A stretch of 64,000 bases of DNA. Origin: Flavobacterium profundi. Its GTDB lineage: Bacteria; Bacteroidota; Bacteroidia; Flavobacteriales; Flavobacteriaceae. The position numbers and the translations under genes were made by a program. The notes beneath the pieces are model-generated. The model did no database searches and had not been told where the DNA came from. It saw only the letters and a list, made by a program, of their open reading frames with translations. Positions 26,554-34,750 of this stretch are shown here, one piece after another; position 1 is the stretch's first letter, and each line of letters starts with the position of its first letter. The stretch is taken from assembly GCF_006491645.1 (NCBI RefSeq), contig NZ_VDCZ01000003.1, positions 124,001 through 188,000 on the forward strand, in the 5' to 3' direction.

Positions 26554-27837
26554 TTATTTATTTACCAAATTATTATTGGTTCTTTCAATTTTTAAATATC
26601 TAAAATCTGGAGTTTGTAAAACATCAGAATTCATAAAATAGTCTTCTATTTTTCCATCTGAAACTTTTACATTATTTCTTGAAAATAAATAATCTACATC
26701 TAGGGTTAGTAAATCTTTAGGTTTCAAACTTGAAATCGTGTTATCGCAATGACCTACTACCAATTCTCTCAGTTTTATATGTTGTTCAAATTCTTCCAAT
26801 ATTGTAAAATCTTTTAGCATTAATAGGTCTTTAAACCCAAAAACAACACTATTGGTAAAGTTCAACATACTTTCATTAGAAACAAAAATAGCCTCCTTAA
26901 TAAGACCCTGATTGTTGTCTTCTGTATTCACCAAAACCATATTTGAGGCTTTTACATTAGTTTTTTTACGTAGAGGATCAAACTTTTCAACATCATCATT
27001 GGAATTAATTTCCAAACATCTAGAGTTTTCTAAATCAGATGAATAAGGATTTCTAATAGCAATACTGTTTGTAATATCAGCTTGCACACCTTGTGTAAAA
27101 TCGAAGTCATCATCTGAAGCACGATAGGAAATTAGGTTTTTTAATTTAACACTACCTCCATAAAACTCAAAAGAATCATCATCAGAATAACTCACTTGTA
27201 CATTTTCAATTTTAGTTTGACTACCTACTCCTGCAAATGATATTGCATTAAACTCTTTTTTAGAACTTGCTTTTTTTCCAGCATATTCCACTCTAACATA
27301 TTTCAGCACACCAGCTGAACTTTCAGCATTTGTTCCACCGTAGCGGTTGTACGTTGGGTCTAAATCAAAGTTTAGAATTCCTACACCACCGAAATTATTA
27401 ATTGGAGCATCGCCCATAATTATAATTCCGCCCCAATCCCCAGGTTTTCTGGAATAAGTATCTTTATTAGTTGTAAAAACAATAGGAAAACTCTCAGTTC
27501 CTTCAGCAATTATTTTTGCTCCTTTAGTGATTACCAAAGTTCCACAGGTTTTAGCATCACCACGAATTACGGTTCCTTGTTCAATTGTTAAAACTGCATT
27601 ATTTACAACATATACCGTACCTTCTAACAAATAAGTATCTCTACTTGAAAGGGTAGTATTTTGAGAAATGTAACCTGCCAATATTTTTTTAGGTTCTCTA
27701 TATTCTTTCTTTTTAGGATCAAATTCGGTCCAATATTCAAGAATGTTTTCTTTTTCGTTCAACCCAAGTCCGGATTGTGCATAGATAGAAAAAGACAGAC
27801 CGAAGACAATAGTCAGGAATAGTAGGTTCGTTTTCAT
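26554..27837 (-). CDS. Secreted beta-helix-like protein, tandem paralogue 2
   Basis: A 427-residue homologue of its two neighbours, with a signal peptide ending IYAQ and the same order of motifs: EYWTEF, LTIEQGTVIRGD, TCGTLVITKGAKI, GDWGGIIIMGDAP, SYSDDDSFEFYGG, RASDDDFDF, ending in TPDFRYLKIER. Three Cys positions are shared by all copies (in TCGTL, RCLE and GHC). Spacing to paralogue 1 is 280 bp and to paralogue 3 about 350 bp, so each may have its own promoter. No sorting domain is visible. Confidence 0.85.
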   Translation of the reverse strand: MKTNLLFLTIVFGLSFSIYAQSGLGLNEKENILEYWTEFDPKKKEYREPKKILAGYISQNTTLSSRDTYLLEGTVYVVNNAVLTIEQGTVIRGDAKTCGTLVITKGAKIIAEGTESFPIVFTTNKDTYSRKPGDWGGIIIMGDAPINNFGGVGILNFDLDPTYNRYGGTNAESSAGVLKYVRVEYAGKKASSKKEFNAISFAGVGSQTKIENVQVSYSDDDSFEFYGGSVKLKNLISYRASDDDFDFTQGVQADITNSIAIRNPYSSDLENSRCLEINSNDDVEKFDPLRKKTNVKASNMVLVNTEDNNQGLIKEAIFVSNESMLNFTNSVVFGFKDLLMLKDFTILEEFEQHIKLRELVVGHCDNTISSLKPKDLLTLDVDYLFSRNNVKVSDGKIEDYFMNSDVLQTPDFRYLKIERTNNNLVNK

Positions 27838-28188
27838 AATAATTTTTTTATAGTTTTTTTTTGCTTTATTTTAAACAATTTAGATTGGGCAAAGTAAACT
27901 GTTGTTTTGTTTCTGTATCAAATTAAGCTTTAACAAAGTAACTAAAAGGGATTGAGTTAGTTTTACAACAAAATTAGAAAAAATGTTAAAATTTAAAACA
28001 TGCTCTTAACATTTTAAATCTTGTTAAAAAAAATTAAATAATTAAAAATCAATTATTTATATTTTTAAATTTCGATTATTTACAATAAAAAATCTGACAA
28101 AATGTTAAAAAACAGAATGTCAGATTTTTCAAACAACCATTAAACGATTAATATTACCGTTTAAAGAATATAATTAATTATATCCCAA
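27838..28188. other. Intergenic region between beta-helix paralogues 2 and 3
   Basis: A 351-bp A/T-rich spacer. It holds the terminator of paralogue 3 near 28.1 kb. I found no reading frame, RNA gene or clear TAnnTTTG promoter, although paralogue 2 must be expressed from here or by read-through. Confidence 0.5.
28088..28129 (-). terminator. Terminator downstream of beta-helix paralogue 3
   Basis: A perfect 12-bp stem (AAAAATCTGACA at 28088-28099 and TGTCAGATTTTT at 28118-28129) with an 18-nt loop and a T-rich tail on the minus strand, about 60 bp after the gene. Confidence 0.7.
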
Positions 28189-29469
28189 TTATTTATTTAC
28201 CACAGGATTGAAGTTTTTCACCATCTTAGTATATCTAAAATCTGGTGTTTCCTCGAAAGAAGGATTTTTAAAAAAGTCAGCTATTTTCCCATCTAAAGTA
28301 CTAATCGCATTTTTTGAAAAGAAATAAGAATTTACAGTGATACTTCCATCTCCTTTTAAAGTTCTTAAACTATTGTCACAATGCGCAATAACGAGGTTCT
28401 TCAATTTCACATATTCTTCTACTTCATCAATTAAAACATAATCTTTTACCATTAAAAAATCTTTAAAACCATAAATTACACTGTTATTTAAAGTAAAATA
28501 ACTATCTGTTGCTACATAAACTGCCTCTTTTATCAATCCTTGATCATTATCTTCTGTGTTAACTAATGTAATATTGGTTGCTTTTACATTGGTTTTATTT
28601 CTTTGCGCATCAAATTTTTCAAGCATATCATAAGAATCAATCTCCATACATCTTGATTTTTCAGCATCAGAAGAATAGGGATGTCTAATAGCGATACTAT
28701 TTTTAAGATCTGCTTGTACACCTTGTGTAAAATCAAAATCGTCATCTGAAGCTCTGTAAGAAACTAAGTTTTCCATTTTTACGTTTCCTCCATAAAATTC
28801 AAAAGAATCATCATTAGAATAACTCACTTGAATATTTTCAATTTTAGTCTTATTTCCTACTCCAGCAAATGAAATCCCATTTAATTCTTTTTTTGCGCTT
28901 AATTTTCTCCCAGAATATTCAATACGAACATACTTTAAAGCTCCTGATGAACTTTCTACATTATCTCCTCCATAGCGATTGTATTTTGGGTCCAAATCAA
29001 AATTTAAAATACCAATTCCTCCAAAAGTATTTACTGGAGCATCACCCATTACTATAATACCACCCCAATCGCCTGGTTTTCTTGAATAGGTCTCTTTATT
29101 AGTTGTAAATACTATAGGAAAACTTTCTGTTCCTTCTGCTATTATTTGAGCGCCTTTAGTTATTACTAAAGTACCACAAGTAGCATAATCACCTCTTATA
29201 ATGGTTCCTGGTTCAATGGTTAAAGTCGCATTATTGGTTACATAAACCACTCCTTGTAACAAATAAGCATCTCTACTATATAAGGTTGTGTTTTCGGTAA
29301 TATAACCTGTAAGGATTTTTTTTGCTTCTCTATACTCTTTCTTTTTTGGATTAAATTCAGTCCAATATTCTAAGGTGTTTTGTTTTTCATTGATTCCTAA
29401 ACCTGATTGTGCATAAGCAAGGAAAAAAGTGTTTAGAAAAAAAGCTACAAAAAGTAAATACTGTTTCAT
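28189..29469 (-). CDS. Secreted beta-helix-like protein, tandem paralogue 3
   Basis: Third and most upstream member of the tandem family. I place the start at the ATG at 29469, which gives MKQYLLF, a signal peptide ending AYAQ and 426 residues, matching the 427-428 of the other copies; an upstream in-frame ATG at 29496 would add nine residues before the signal. Motifs correspond one to one with its neighbours (GDWGGIIVMGDAP, SYSNDDSFEFYGG, RASDDDFDF). Copies 2 and 3 look closer to each other than to copy 1 in the N-terminal region. Function unknown. Confidence 0.85.
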   Translation of the reverse strand: MKQYLLFVAFFLNTFFLAYAQSGLGINEKQNTLEYWTEFNPKKKEYREAKKILTGYITENTTLYSRDAYLLQGVVYVTNNATLTIEPGTIIRGDYATCGTLVITKGAQIIAEGTESFPIVFTTNKETYSRKPGDWGGIIVMGDAPVNTFGGIGILNFDLDPKYNRYGGDNVESSSGALKYVRIEYSGRKLSAKKELNGISFAGVGNKTKIENIQVSYSNDDSFEFYGGNVKMENLVSYRASDDDFDFTQGVQADLKNSIAIRHPYSSDAEKSRCMEIDSYDMLEKFDAQRNKTNVKATNITLVNTEDNDQGLIKEAVYVATDSYFTLNNSVIYGFKDFLMVKDYVLIDEVEEYVKLKNLVIAHCDNSLRTLKGDGSITVNSYFFSKNAISTLDGKIADFFKNPSFEETPDFRYTKMVKNFNPVVNK

Positions 29470-29587
29470 GATACTAAAGATTGGTTTGTTTTGCATCCCA
29501 AAACTAGTTCTACTCTTTTATTATAATCTTTCTTCTATTTTATGGTTTTGTTACTTTCTCTTTCCAATATGAAATAATTATTAAATT

Positions 29588-29621
29588 AAAAAGATGCCTT
29601 ATTTTCATAAGACATCTTTTT
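29588..29621 (-). terminator. Terminator of the ECF sigma / outer-membrane protein operon
   Basis: A 15-bp stem with one mismatch (outer arms AAAAAGATG and CATCTTTTT) and a 4-nt loop lies about 27 bp after the stop of the minus-strand outer-membrane protein gene. Confidence 0.75.
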
Positions 29622-29647
29622 GTATGAAACCCTAACCCAAATTTATT

Positions 29648-30751
29648 TTAATTAAAATCGAAACGTACTCCTAAGGAAATATTATTTTGATCCACTGCAT
29701 TATTTTTAAAAACAGGATTCAAATCATATTTTACATAAATACTAGTTTGACGGTATCCAATATAGGCACTTAAACCATATATATAATTAGACATATTAAA
29801 ATCGCCTTTCTGTTTGTCTTTTATTTTAGTATCGTCTATTTCGTATTTTAAAATTTGTTTTGTTTTAATACGCACACCACCATAACCACCTACACCTAAT
29901 CTAAGGGATTCATGCGTTCTAAAATAAGTATTACCTTCTTTATTGGTTTTTTTAGGAGTAAAATCAAATTCTAAATGTAAAGGCGCTACTAAATAAACAT
30001 TTCGAATACGCGATTCATTAAAATCTACTGCTCCTGTTTGCAATTCGGTTTGTGCTCCGTTTTTTACAAAATACCTGTTTTCTGTTGGTCTTAAATTATT
30101 ATACATCACTGAAAAACCATACTTAGTATGAAGTAAATTATTATTTTGAAAAATTCTTGTATTGTAGGTTAAACCCCATTCGTAAAAATGCGAACCCCAA
30201 ACACGGAAATCTGAATTTTCAAAATCTTCTCCTTCTGTTATTAGATTATTCAATCCTCCAGCAAAGACAAACTGAGAGGTTGTTCTTTTTGATTTTCTTC
30301 TTATTTTTTCCTTTTCACCATTATAGATTTTAAAAGAACCTAAGTTTATTTCAGTAACATCGCTAATTGAATCGGAACTACTACCAATAATAATAGTTGT
30401 GCCACTTCTTTTTTTAACAGTATCATATTGAACCAATCCATTGATTTTATCTTGAATAAGTATTTCTAACTTTTGTTGTTCCAAACTTACTTTTTCCTCT
30501 ATCGCTTTAGCAGATTCATCGGCTGCTTTTTGCTTCAGATTCATCGCTTCACTTTTGTTAATAATACCGTCTTCTAAGTTTTTATCAATTACATAGACTT
30601 GTTCTTTTAAAGCTTCTTTTTCAGCTTTTACAATAGAATCGATTCGTTTAGAAATTAGCTTTGCTCTTCCTTCAAAAGAGTTTTCTTGAGCCATTCCTTT
30701 CGAGATTAAAGTCAGCAAGAAGATTCCTGCATAAAAAATAATTTTTTGCAT
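29648..30751 (-). CDS. Outer-membrane beta-barrel protein with N-terminal coiled coil
   Basis: A 367-residue exported protein with a signal peptide ending GMAQ near residue 21. Residues 25-110 are charged and helical (Lys/Glu-rich heptads) and should form a periplasmic coiled coil. The remainder alternates polar and aromatic residues, with YGFSVMYNN, LRLGVGGYGGVR and a final strand GVRFDFN, as in small outer-membrane beta-barrels. It is the last gene of the ECF sigma operon, 42 bp after the putative anti-sigma gene. A role in envelope-stress response is inferred from context only. Confidence 0.7.
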   Translation of the reverse strand: MQKIIFYAGIFLLTLISKGMAQENSFEGRAKLISKRIDSIVKAEKEALKEQVYVIDKNLEDGIINKSEAMNLKQKAADESAKAIEEKVSLEQQKLEILIQDKINGLVQYDTVKKRSGTTIIIGSSSDSISDVTEINLGSFKIYNGEKEKIRRKSKRTTSQFVFAGGLNNLITEGEDFENSDFRVWGSHFYEWGLTYNTRIFQNNNLLHTKYGFSVMYNNLRPTENRYFVKNGAQTELQTGAVDFNESRIRNVYLVAPLHLEFDFTPKKTNKEGNTYFRTHESLRLGVGGYGGVRIKTKQILKYEIDDTKIKDKQKGDFNMSNYIYGLSAYIGYRQTSIYVKYDLNPVFKNNAVDQNNISLGVRFDFN

Positions 30752-30793
30752 AACTGTTCGTTTTTTGATTAAATGATTATTTGATTGAGATGA

Positions 30794-31531
30794 TTACTCT
30801 TCGTAATTTCTATTGGCCAGTGCCGATTTTACTTGTTTAAAATTTCTAGACAATTTATCTAAAGTCGTTTCTTTATGATTTTCATCTAACTCTTTTTCAA
30901 CTGTAGTTAACAAGTTAGAAGTATTGACTCTTATTTTTGTTTGCGCTTCAGTATTCAAGGTTTCTTTTTTTTCCAGAGGTCTATTTTCAACTGCAGCTAA
31001 CATCATTTCGCCAGTAACATATTTATTAGTAGTTTTCTTAATTGCTGTTGTTTCTTGGATTTTATTTTTAGCATCAACCTCAGCTACAGTAGTTACTTCT
31101 ATTCTATTAGAGTTTATAGTACGATTATTATCCATTTGTTTTTTCACTTGCTTATGTAAAGGTACTTCAACCACCATATTCTTTTCTTGCACTATTTTAT
31201 CTTGTTGTTTATGTTGTTCCAATGCATTATTATCTATAATCTCTTCATTATCAATATTATTCTCTTCTATAACCACATTATTTTTTGGTTGTATCGGAAT
31301 TTCTAATGAATTATTAATATTGGCTTGGTATAACCAAAATCCCAAAGCAATAAAAAGCAAAACAGAAGCAGCGATTCCTATATATTTATATAGGCTAAAA
31401 ACTTTTTTAGGTTCTTTTTTTTCAGCCAAAGAAAGCATCGCATCTAATCGATCCCAAGCTTGATCCGTTGGCTTGATTTCTCTTGAACCTAACTGCTCTC
31501 TAATTTTAGTATCTAATTTATTTGGTTCCAT
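30794..31531 (-). CDS. Putative membrane-bound anti-sigma factor
   Basis: A 245-residue single-span protein. It has a cytoplasmic N-terminus of about 45 residues (including AWDRLDAMLSLAEKK), a membrane helix near residues 48-67 (YIGIAASVLLFIALGFWLY) and a long Asn/Lys/Glu-rich periplasmic part. It has no recognisable zinc anti-sigma motif. The call as anti-sigma rests on topology and on its 14-bp overlap with the ECF sigma gene, the usual arrangement. It could instead be a structural membrane protein of the same regulon. Confidence 0.65.
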   Translation of the reverse strand: MEPNKLDTKIREQLGSREIKPTDQAWDRLDAMLSLAEKKEPKKVFSLYKYIGIAASVLLFIALGFWLYQANINNSLEIPIQPKNNVVIEENNIDNEEIIDNNALEQHKQQDKIVQEKNMVVEVPLHKQVKKQMDNNRTINSNRIEVTTVAEVDAKNKIQETTAIKKTTNKYVTGEMMLAAVENRPLEKKETLNTEAQTKIRVNTSNLLTTVEKELDENHKETTLDKLSRNFKQVKSALANRNYEE

Positions 31532-32087
31532 TGTCTTGTTGCTTTAATAGGTTAATTTGATTTTGAAGCATTTTTCTGGCATGCGACAATTGCGATTTTG
31601 AGGTTCCTTCACTTATATGAAGCATCTTAGCAATCTCATGATGCTTATAACCTTCGATAGCATATAAATTGAAAATCATTCGATACCCATCTGGTAAGCT
31701 ATCAATTAACAATTGTATGTCATCTACTGAAAAAGTATCCATTTCAATACCACTTTCACTTTCAGATACAATTACAGTTTCAATTTCCTGATAATTAAAA
31801 ATATTTTTTTTAACTCTAACAAAATCAATACACTCATGAACCATAATGCGTCTTATCCAACCTTCAAAGCTTCCTTTGTGTTCAAACTTATTTAAATTCG
31901 TAAAGACTTTCATAAAAGCAGTAATCATAACGTCCTCTGCATGGTGCACATCTTTTATATATTGTCTACAAACACCCAGCATTTTAGGAGAAAATTGAGT
32001 GTATAATTGATGTTGGGCTTGTCTATTATTTAAAATAGCTTGCTCTATCAATTGTTTTTCTTCTCTATGTAAGTGTATGACTTTCAT
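31518..32087 (-). CDS. ECF-type RNA polymerase sigma factor
   Basis: A 189-residue sigma-70 family protein of the extracytoplasmic class. Region 2 spans about residues 22-95 (HAEDVMITAFMKVF and FEGWIRRI) and region 4 about 125-180 (LPDGYRMIFNLYAIEGYKHHEIAKML). It is the first gene of a three-gene unit with a membrane protein and an outer-membrane barrel. Three near-identical ECF-type promoter sequences precede it, so autoregulation is likely. Confidence 0.92.
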   Translation of the reverse strand: MKVIHLHREEKQLIEQAILNNRQAQHQLYTQFSPKMLGVCRQYIKDVHHAEDVMITAFMKVFTNLNKFEHKGSFEGWIRRIMVHECIDFVRVKKNIFNYQEIETVIVSESESGIEMDTFSVDDIQLLIDSLPDGYRMIFNLYAIEGYKHHEIAKMLHISEGTSKSQLSHARKMLQNQINLLKQQDNGTK

Positions 32088-32139
32088 TTTTAAAATTTAG
32101 AAATTAGAATTCAGAATTTAGAATTTATTTCTTTTTTAT

Positions 32140-32170
32140 ATAGACGAGATGGTTTTTAAAAAGGTTGTAT
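32140..32170 (-). promoter_or_regulatory. ECF-type promoter copy 1 (proximal)
   Basis: On the minus strand ACAACC (32168-32163) and CGTC (32146-32143) are separated by 16 bp, the spacing of ECF sigma promoters. The -10 continues as CGTCTAT. It lies about 55 bp before the sigma start codon. Confidence 0.65.
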
Positions 32171-32216
32171 CAAAATTAAAAAAATTAAACAAGCTTTGTT
32201 CATCCGTTCTAATACT

Positions 32217-32250
32217 AAAGACGAGGTGACTCGAAAAAAGGTTGCATGAG
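32217..32250 (-). promoter_or_regulatory. ECF-type promoter copy 2 (middle)
   Basis: On the minus strand GCAACC (32245-32240), a 16-bp spacer that begins with a T run, then CGTC (32223-32220). It is 77 bp upstream of copy 1 and differs mainly inside the spacer. Confidence 0.6.
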
Positions 32251-32312
32251 AGATTAAAATTCAACTAAAAAAATCCAAATTTCAACAAACCTTTTAATAA
32301 CACACTCCATTT

Positions 32313-32346
32313 ATAGAGACGAGATACATTTTAAAAAGGTTGTATG
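32313..32346 (-). promoter_or_regulatory. ECF-type promoter copy 3 (distal)
   Basis: On the minus strand ACAACC (32343-32338), a 16-bp spacer starting TTTTT and ending TCT as in the other copies, then CGTC (32321-32318). It is 98 bp upstream of copy 2. Confidence 0.6.
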
Positions 32347-32433
32347 TATAGGTGACAATTTGTTAATGTGTCAATTTGATGATTTATAAAACTTAGTATC
32401 TATTGACAAATTGCCAAACTGATAAATCAAAAA

Positions 32434-33417
32434 TTATATTTTACGTTCAATAACGTAATTAACCATTAATTCTAATGCTTCTTTATAAGAGGAAGCAGGG
32501 AAGTTTTGTAATAATGCTAAAGCTTCTTGTTGAAACTGTATCATTTTTTGTTCGGCATACACCAATCCGTTTTTATCTTTCACAAATTGAATGACTTCTT
32601 TCACTCTTTTTTTGTCTTTATTGTGATTTTTAACCGAATTAATTACCCAACTTTTTTCTTTTGGAGTACAATTATTCAAAGCATAAATTAGAGGCAATGT
32701 CATTTTTTGCTCTTTAATATCGATACCGGTAGGTTTACCAATAGCATCTTCTGTGTAATCGAACAAATCGTCTTTAATTTGAAAAGCCATTCCTATAAGC
32801 TCCCCAAATTTTCGCATTCTTTCCACAATTTCTTTATCTTCAGGAACAACAGAACACGCTCCTAATGAACAACAAGCAGCAATAAGAGTTGCTGTTTTTT
32901 GACGAATAATTTCATAATAAATGGCTTCTGTAATATCTAATCTTCTAGCCTTTTCAATTTGCAACAATTCTCCTTCACTCATCTCCCTTACGGCTACAGA
33001 GATAATTTTTAACAAATCGAAATCATTATTATCTATGGATAACAATAAACCTTTAGACAACAAATAATCACCAACCAAGACTGCAATTTTATTTTTCCAA
33101 AGCGCATTGATGGAAAAGAAACCGCGTCTTTTATTACTGTCATCAACTACATCATCATGTACTAAGGTTGCAGTATGAATTAATTCGATAACGGAAGCTC
33201 CTCGATAGGTACGTTCATTGACTTCATTGCTATTTGCCACCATTTTTGCAGTTAAAAAAACAAACATGGGTCGCATTTGTTTTCCTTTTCGGTTGACAAT
33301 ATAATGGGTAATTCTATTTAGCAAAGCTACTTTTGAAGACATTGATTCTCGAAACTTCTTTTCAAAAAGTTCCATTTCTTTAGCTATCGGTAGTTTTATT
33401 TGCTCTACTATTTTCAT
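32434..33417 (-). CDS. Long-chain polyprenyl diphosphate synthase
   Basis: Trans-prenyltransferase of 327 residues that extends farnesyl diphosphate with isopentenyl diphosphate. The first aspartate-rich motif DDVVDD is at residues 88-93 and the second, DDLFDYTED, near 217. The substrate-binding GKQMRP is at 45-50. It probably makes the side chain of menaquinone, the usual quinone of this group; exact chain length cannot be read. It is not coupled to the ECF unit, because three promoters lie between them. Confidence 0.92.
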   Translation of the reverse strand: MKIVEQIKLPIAKEMELFEKKFRESMSSKVALLNRITHYIVNRKGKQMRPMFVFLTAKMVANSNEVNERTYRGASVIELIHTATLVHDDVVDDSNKRRGFFSINALWKNKIAVLVGDYLLSKGLLLSIDNNDFDLLKIISVAVREMSEGELLQIEKARRLDITEAIYYEIIRQKTATLIAACCSLGACSVVPEDKEIVERMRKFGELIGMAFQIKDDLFDYTEDAIGKPTGIDIKEQKMTLPLIYALNNCTPKEKSWVINSVKNHNKDKKRVKEVIQFVKDKNGLVYAEQKMIQFQQEALALLQNFPASSYKEALELMVNYVIERKI

Positions 33418-33425
33418 CGCGATAG

Positions 33426-33456
33426 CAAAAGTAATTAAAACATAATTTGTAACAAA
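33426..33456 (-). promoter_or_regulatory. Promoter of the polyprenyl synthase, nearly leaderless
   Basis: On the minus strand TTTG (33456-33453), a 19-bp spacer and TACTTTTG (33433-33426) match the Bacteroidetes -33/-7 consensus. The -7 element ends only 8 bases before the start codon, so the mRNA leader should be a few bases at most. Confidence 0.7.
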
Positions 33457-33473
33457 GCAAAAAAAGATTTTAT

Positions 33474-33617
33474 AGCCCAGATAGAAATGAAAAGTTTTTT
33501 ACTGTAGCATAGCCTTTTTTTGTAGGCGTACAAAAGCGACCTTTGGAAGCTCTTTTTACGACTTACAAAAATGGTTATGCTGTAAAAAAATTGAAATGTA
33601 TAGCTGGAAATAGCTTC
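33474..33617 (+). ncRNA. Structured intergenic element, Flavo-1-like candidate RNA
   Basis: The region between rlmN and the polyprenyl synthase folds into one long hairpin. AGCATAGCC (near 33507) pairs with GGTTATGCT (33573-33581), TTTTTGTA (33516-33523) with TACAAAAA (33564-33571), and an inner GTAGGCGT...AAAAGC pairs with GCTCTTTTTACG, around a loop GACCTTTGGAA. Conserved-looking flanks are AGCCCAGAT at the 5' side and AGCTGGAAATAGCTTC at the 3' side. From memory, elements with these flanks are widespread between genes of Flavobacteria and may correspond to the Flavo-1 motif. Strand and function are uncertain. Confidence 0.45.
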
Positions 33618-33659
33618 TAAAAAAGAAAGACTAAAGCAAGTTCAGCATGACCATCTACT

Positions 33660-34700
33660 TTAGGATTTATTTGCCAATTGCCCGCAAGCCGCATCGATAT
33701 CTTTACCTCTACTTCTTCTAACTTTTGCTACTATATTGTTTTTTTCCAATGCAGCAATATAAGCATCAATTACTTGAGGAGCTGCTTGTTGAAATTCGCC
33801 ATCATCGATAGGATTGTATTCGATAAGGTTGACTTTACAAGGTACATATTTACAAAACTTTACTAAAGCGTCAATCGATTTTTTATCATCGTTAATACCT
33901 TTCCAAACCACATATTCATAGGTTACTTTGCTTTTAGTTTTTTTGTACCAATATTCCAAAGCTTCCCGCAATTCGTCTAACGGAAAACTTTTCGTAAAAG
34001 GCATAATACGATTTCGGGTTGCTTCGATAGCAGAATGTAACGAAACTGCTAGTTTAAATTTTACCTCATCATCTGCCATTTTTTTAATCATTTTGGAAAC
34101 TCCTGAAGTAGAAACGGTAATTCGTTTCGGTGACATCCCTAATCCTTCGGGTGAAGTAATTCGATCTATGGCTTTCATGACATTAGGATAATTCATTAAG
34201 GGTTCTCCCATTCCCATGAAAACAATATTAGAAAGCGGTCGATCATAATACAAACGACTTTCATTATCAATAGCCGCAACTTGATCGTAAATTTCGCCTG
34301 GTTCTAAATTGCGCATTCTCTTTAAACGAGCCGTAGCACAAAAATTACAATCCAAACTACACCCAACCTGACTTGAAACACAAGCAGTAGTTCTGGTTTC
34401 TGTTGGGATTAAAACAGATTCTACAATTAAATTGTCGTGCAAACGAACGGCATTTTTAACAGTTCCGTCTTCACTGCGTTGCATGGTATCGACTTTGATA
34501 TGATTGATAACAAAATTAGCTTCTAACATGGCACGTGTTTCTTTTGAAATATTTGTCATGTCTTCAAAAGTATGGGCGCGCTTTTGCCAAAGCCATTCGT
34601 ATACCTGATTTCCTCTAAAAGCCTTATCTCCATTAGAAACAAAAAAATCTCTTAATTGTTCTTTGGTTAATGCTCTAATATCTTTCTTTGTCGTTTGCAT
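33660..34700 (-). CDS. rlmN: Dual-specificity 23S rRNA/tRNA adenine-C2 methyltransferase RlmN
   Basis: Radical-SAM enzyme that methylates C2 of A2503 in 23S rRNA and A37 in some tRNAs. The cluster-binding CxxxCxxC motif is Cys114, Cys118 and Cys121. The conserved C-terminal Cys that forms the methylated intermediate is in DIDAACGQL near residue 340. Length is 346 residues. A minus-strand TACTTTTG at 34712-34705 lies 4 bases before the start codon, suggesting leaderless expression. Confidence 0.95.
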   Translation of the reverse strand: MQTTKKDIRALTKEQLRDFFVSNGDKAFRGNQVYEWLWQKRAHTFEDMTNISKETRAMLEANFVINHIKVDTMQRSEDGTVKNAVRLHDNLIVESVLIPTETRTTACVSSQVGCSLDCNFCATARLKRMRNLEPGEIYDQVAAIDNESRLYYDRPLSNIVFMGMGEPLMNYPNVMKAIDRITSPEGLGMSPKRITVSTSGVSKMIKKMADDEVKFKLAVSLHSAIEATRNRIMPFTKSFPLDELREALEYWYKKTKSKVTYEYVVWKGINDDKKSIDALVKFCKYVPCKVNLIEYNPIDDGEFQQAAPQVIDAYIAALEKNNIVAKVRRSRGKDIDAACGQLANKS

Positions 34701-34704
34701 GGTG

Positions 34705-34712
34705 CAAAAGTA
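34705..34712 (-). promoter_or_regulatory. Probable -7 element of rlmN, directly before the start codon
   Basis: TACTTTTG on the minus strand fits TAnnTTTG and ends 4 bases before the ATG at 34700. No good -33 element is seen. Confidence 0.45.
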
Positions 34713-34750
34713 ATGAATTTAGTGTTTAAAAGTAAGTCCTCAAGCAATGT

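Larger units (their letters stand above)
32088..32433. other. Promoter-rich intergenic region before the ECF sigma gene
   Basis: A 346-bp A/T-rich region without a gene. It contains three spaced copies of an ECF-type promoter on the minus strand (listed separately). Near the sigma start codon there are short repeats of the type TTAGAATT. Confidence 0.6.

Noticed and set aside
24987-29469. Type IX secretion of the three beta-helix-like paralogues
   Set aside because: No type A or type B C-terminal sorting domain is present. The C-termini end shortly after the TPDFRY motif.
24987-29469. A mobile element behind the tandem triplication
   Set aside because: No transposase, integrase or terminal inverted repeats flank the genes. 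Unequal crossing-over is enough.
30924-31463. A 179-codon plus-strand frame opposite the putative anti-sigma gene
   Set aside because: It is antisense to a supported gene. Its Ser/Cys/Leu-rich composition is what results from reading Asn/Lys/Glu codons in reverse.
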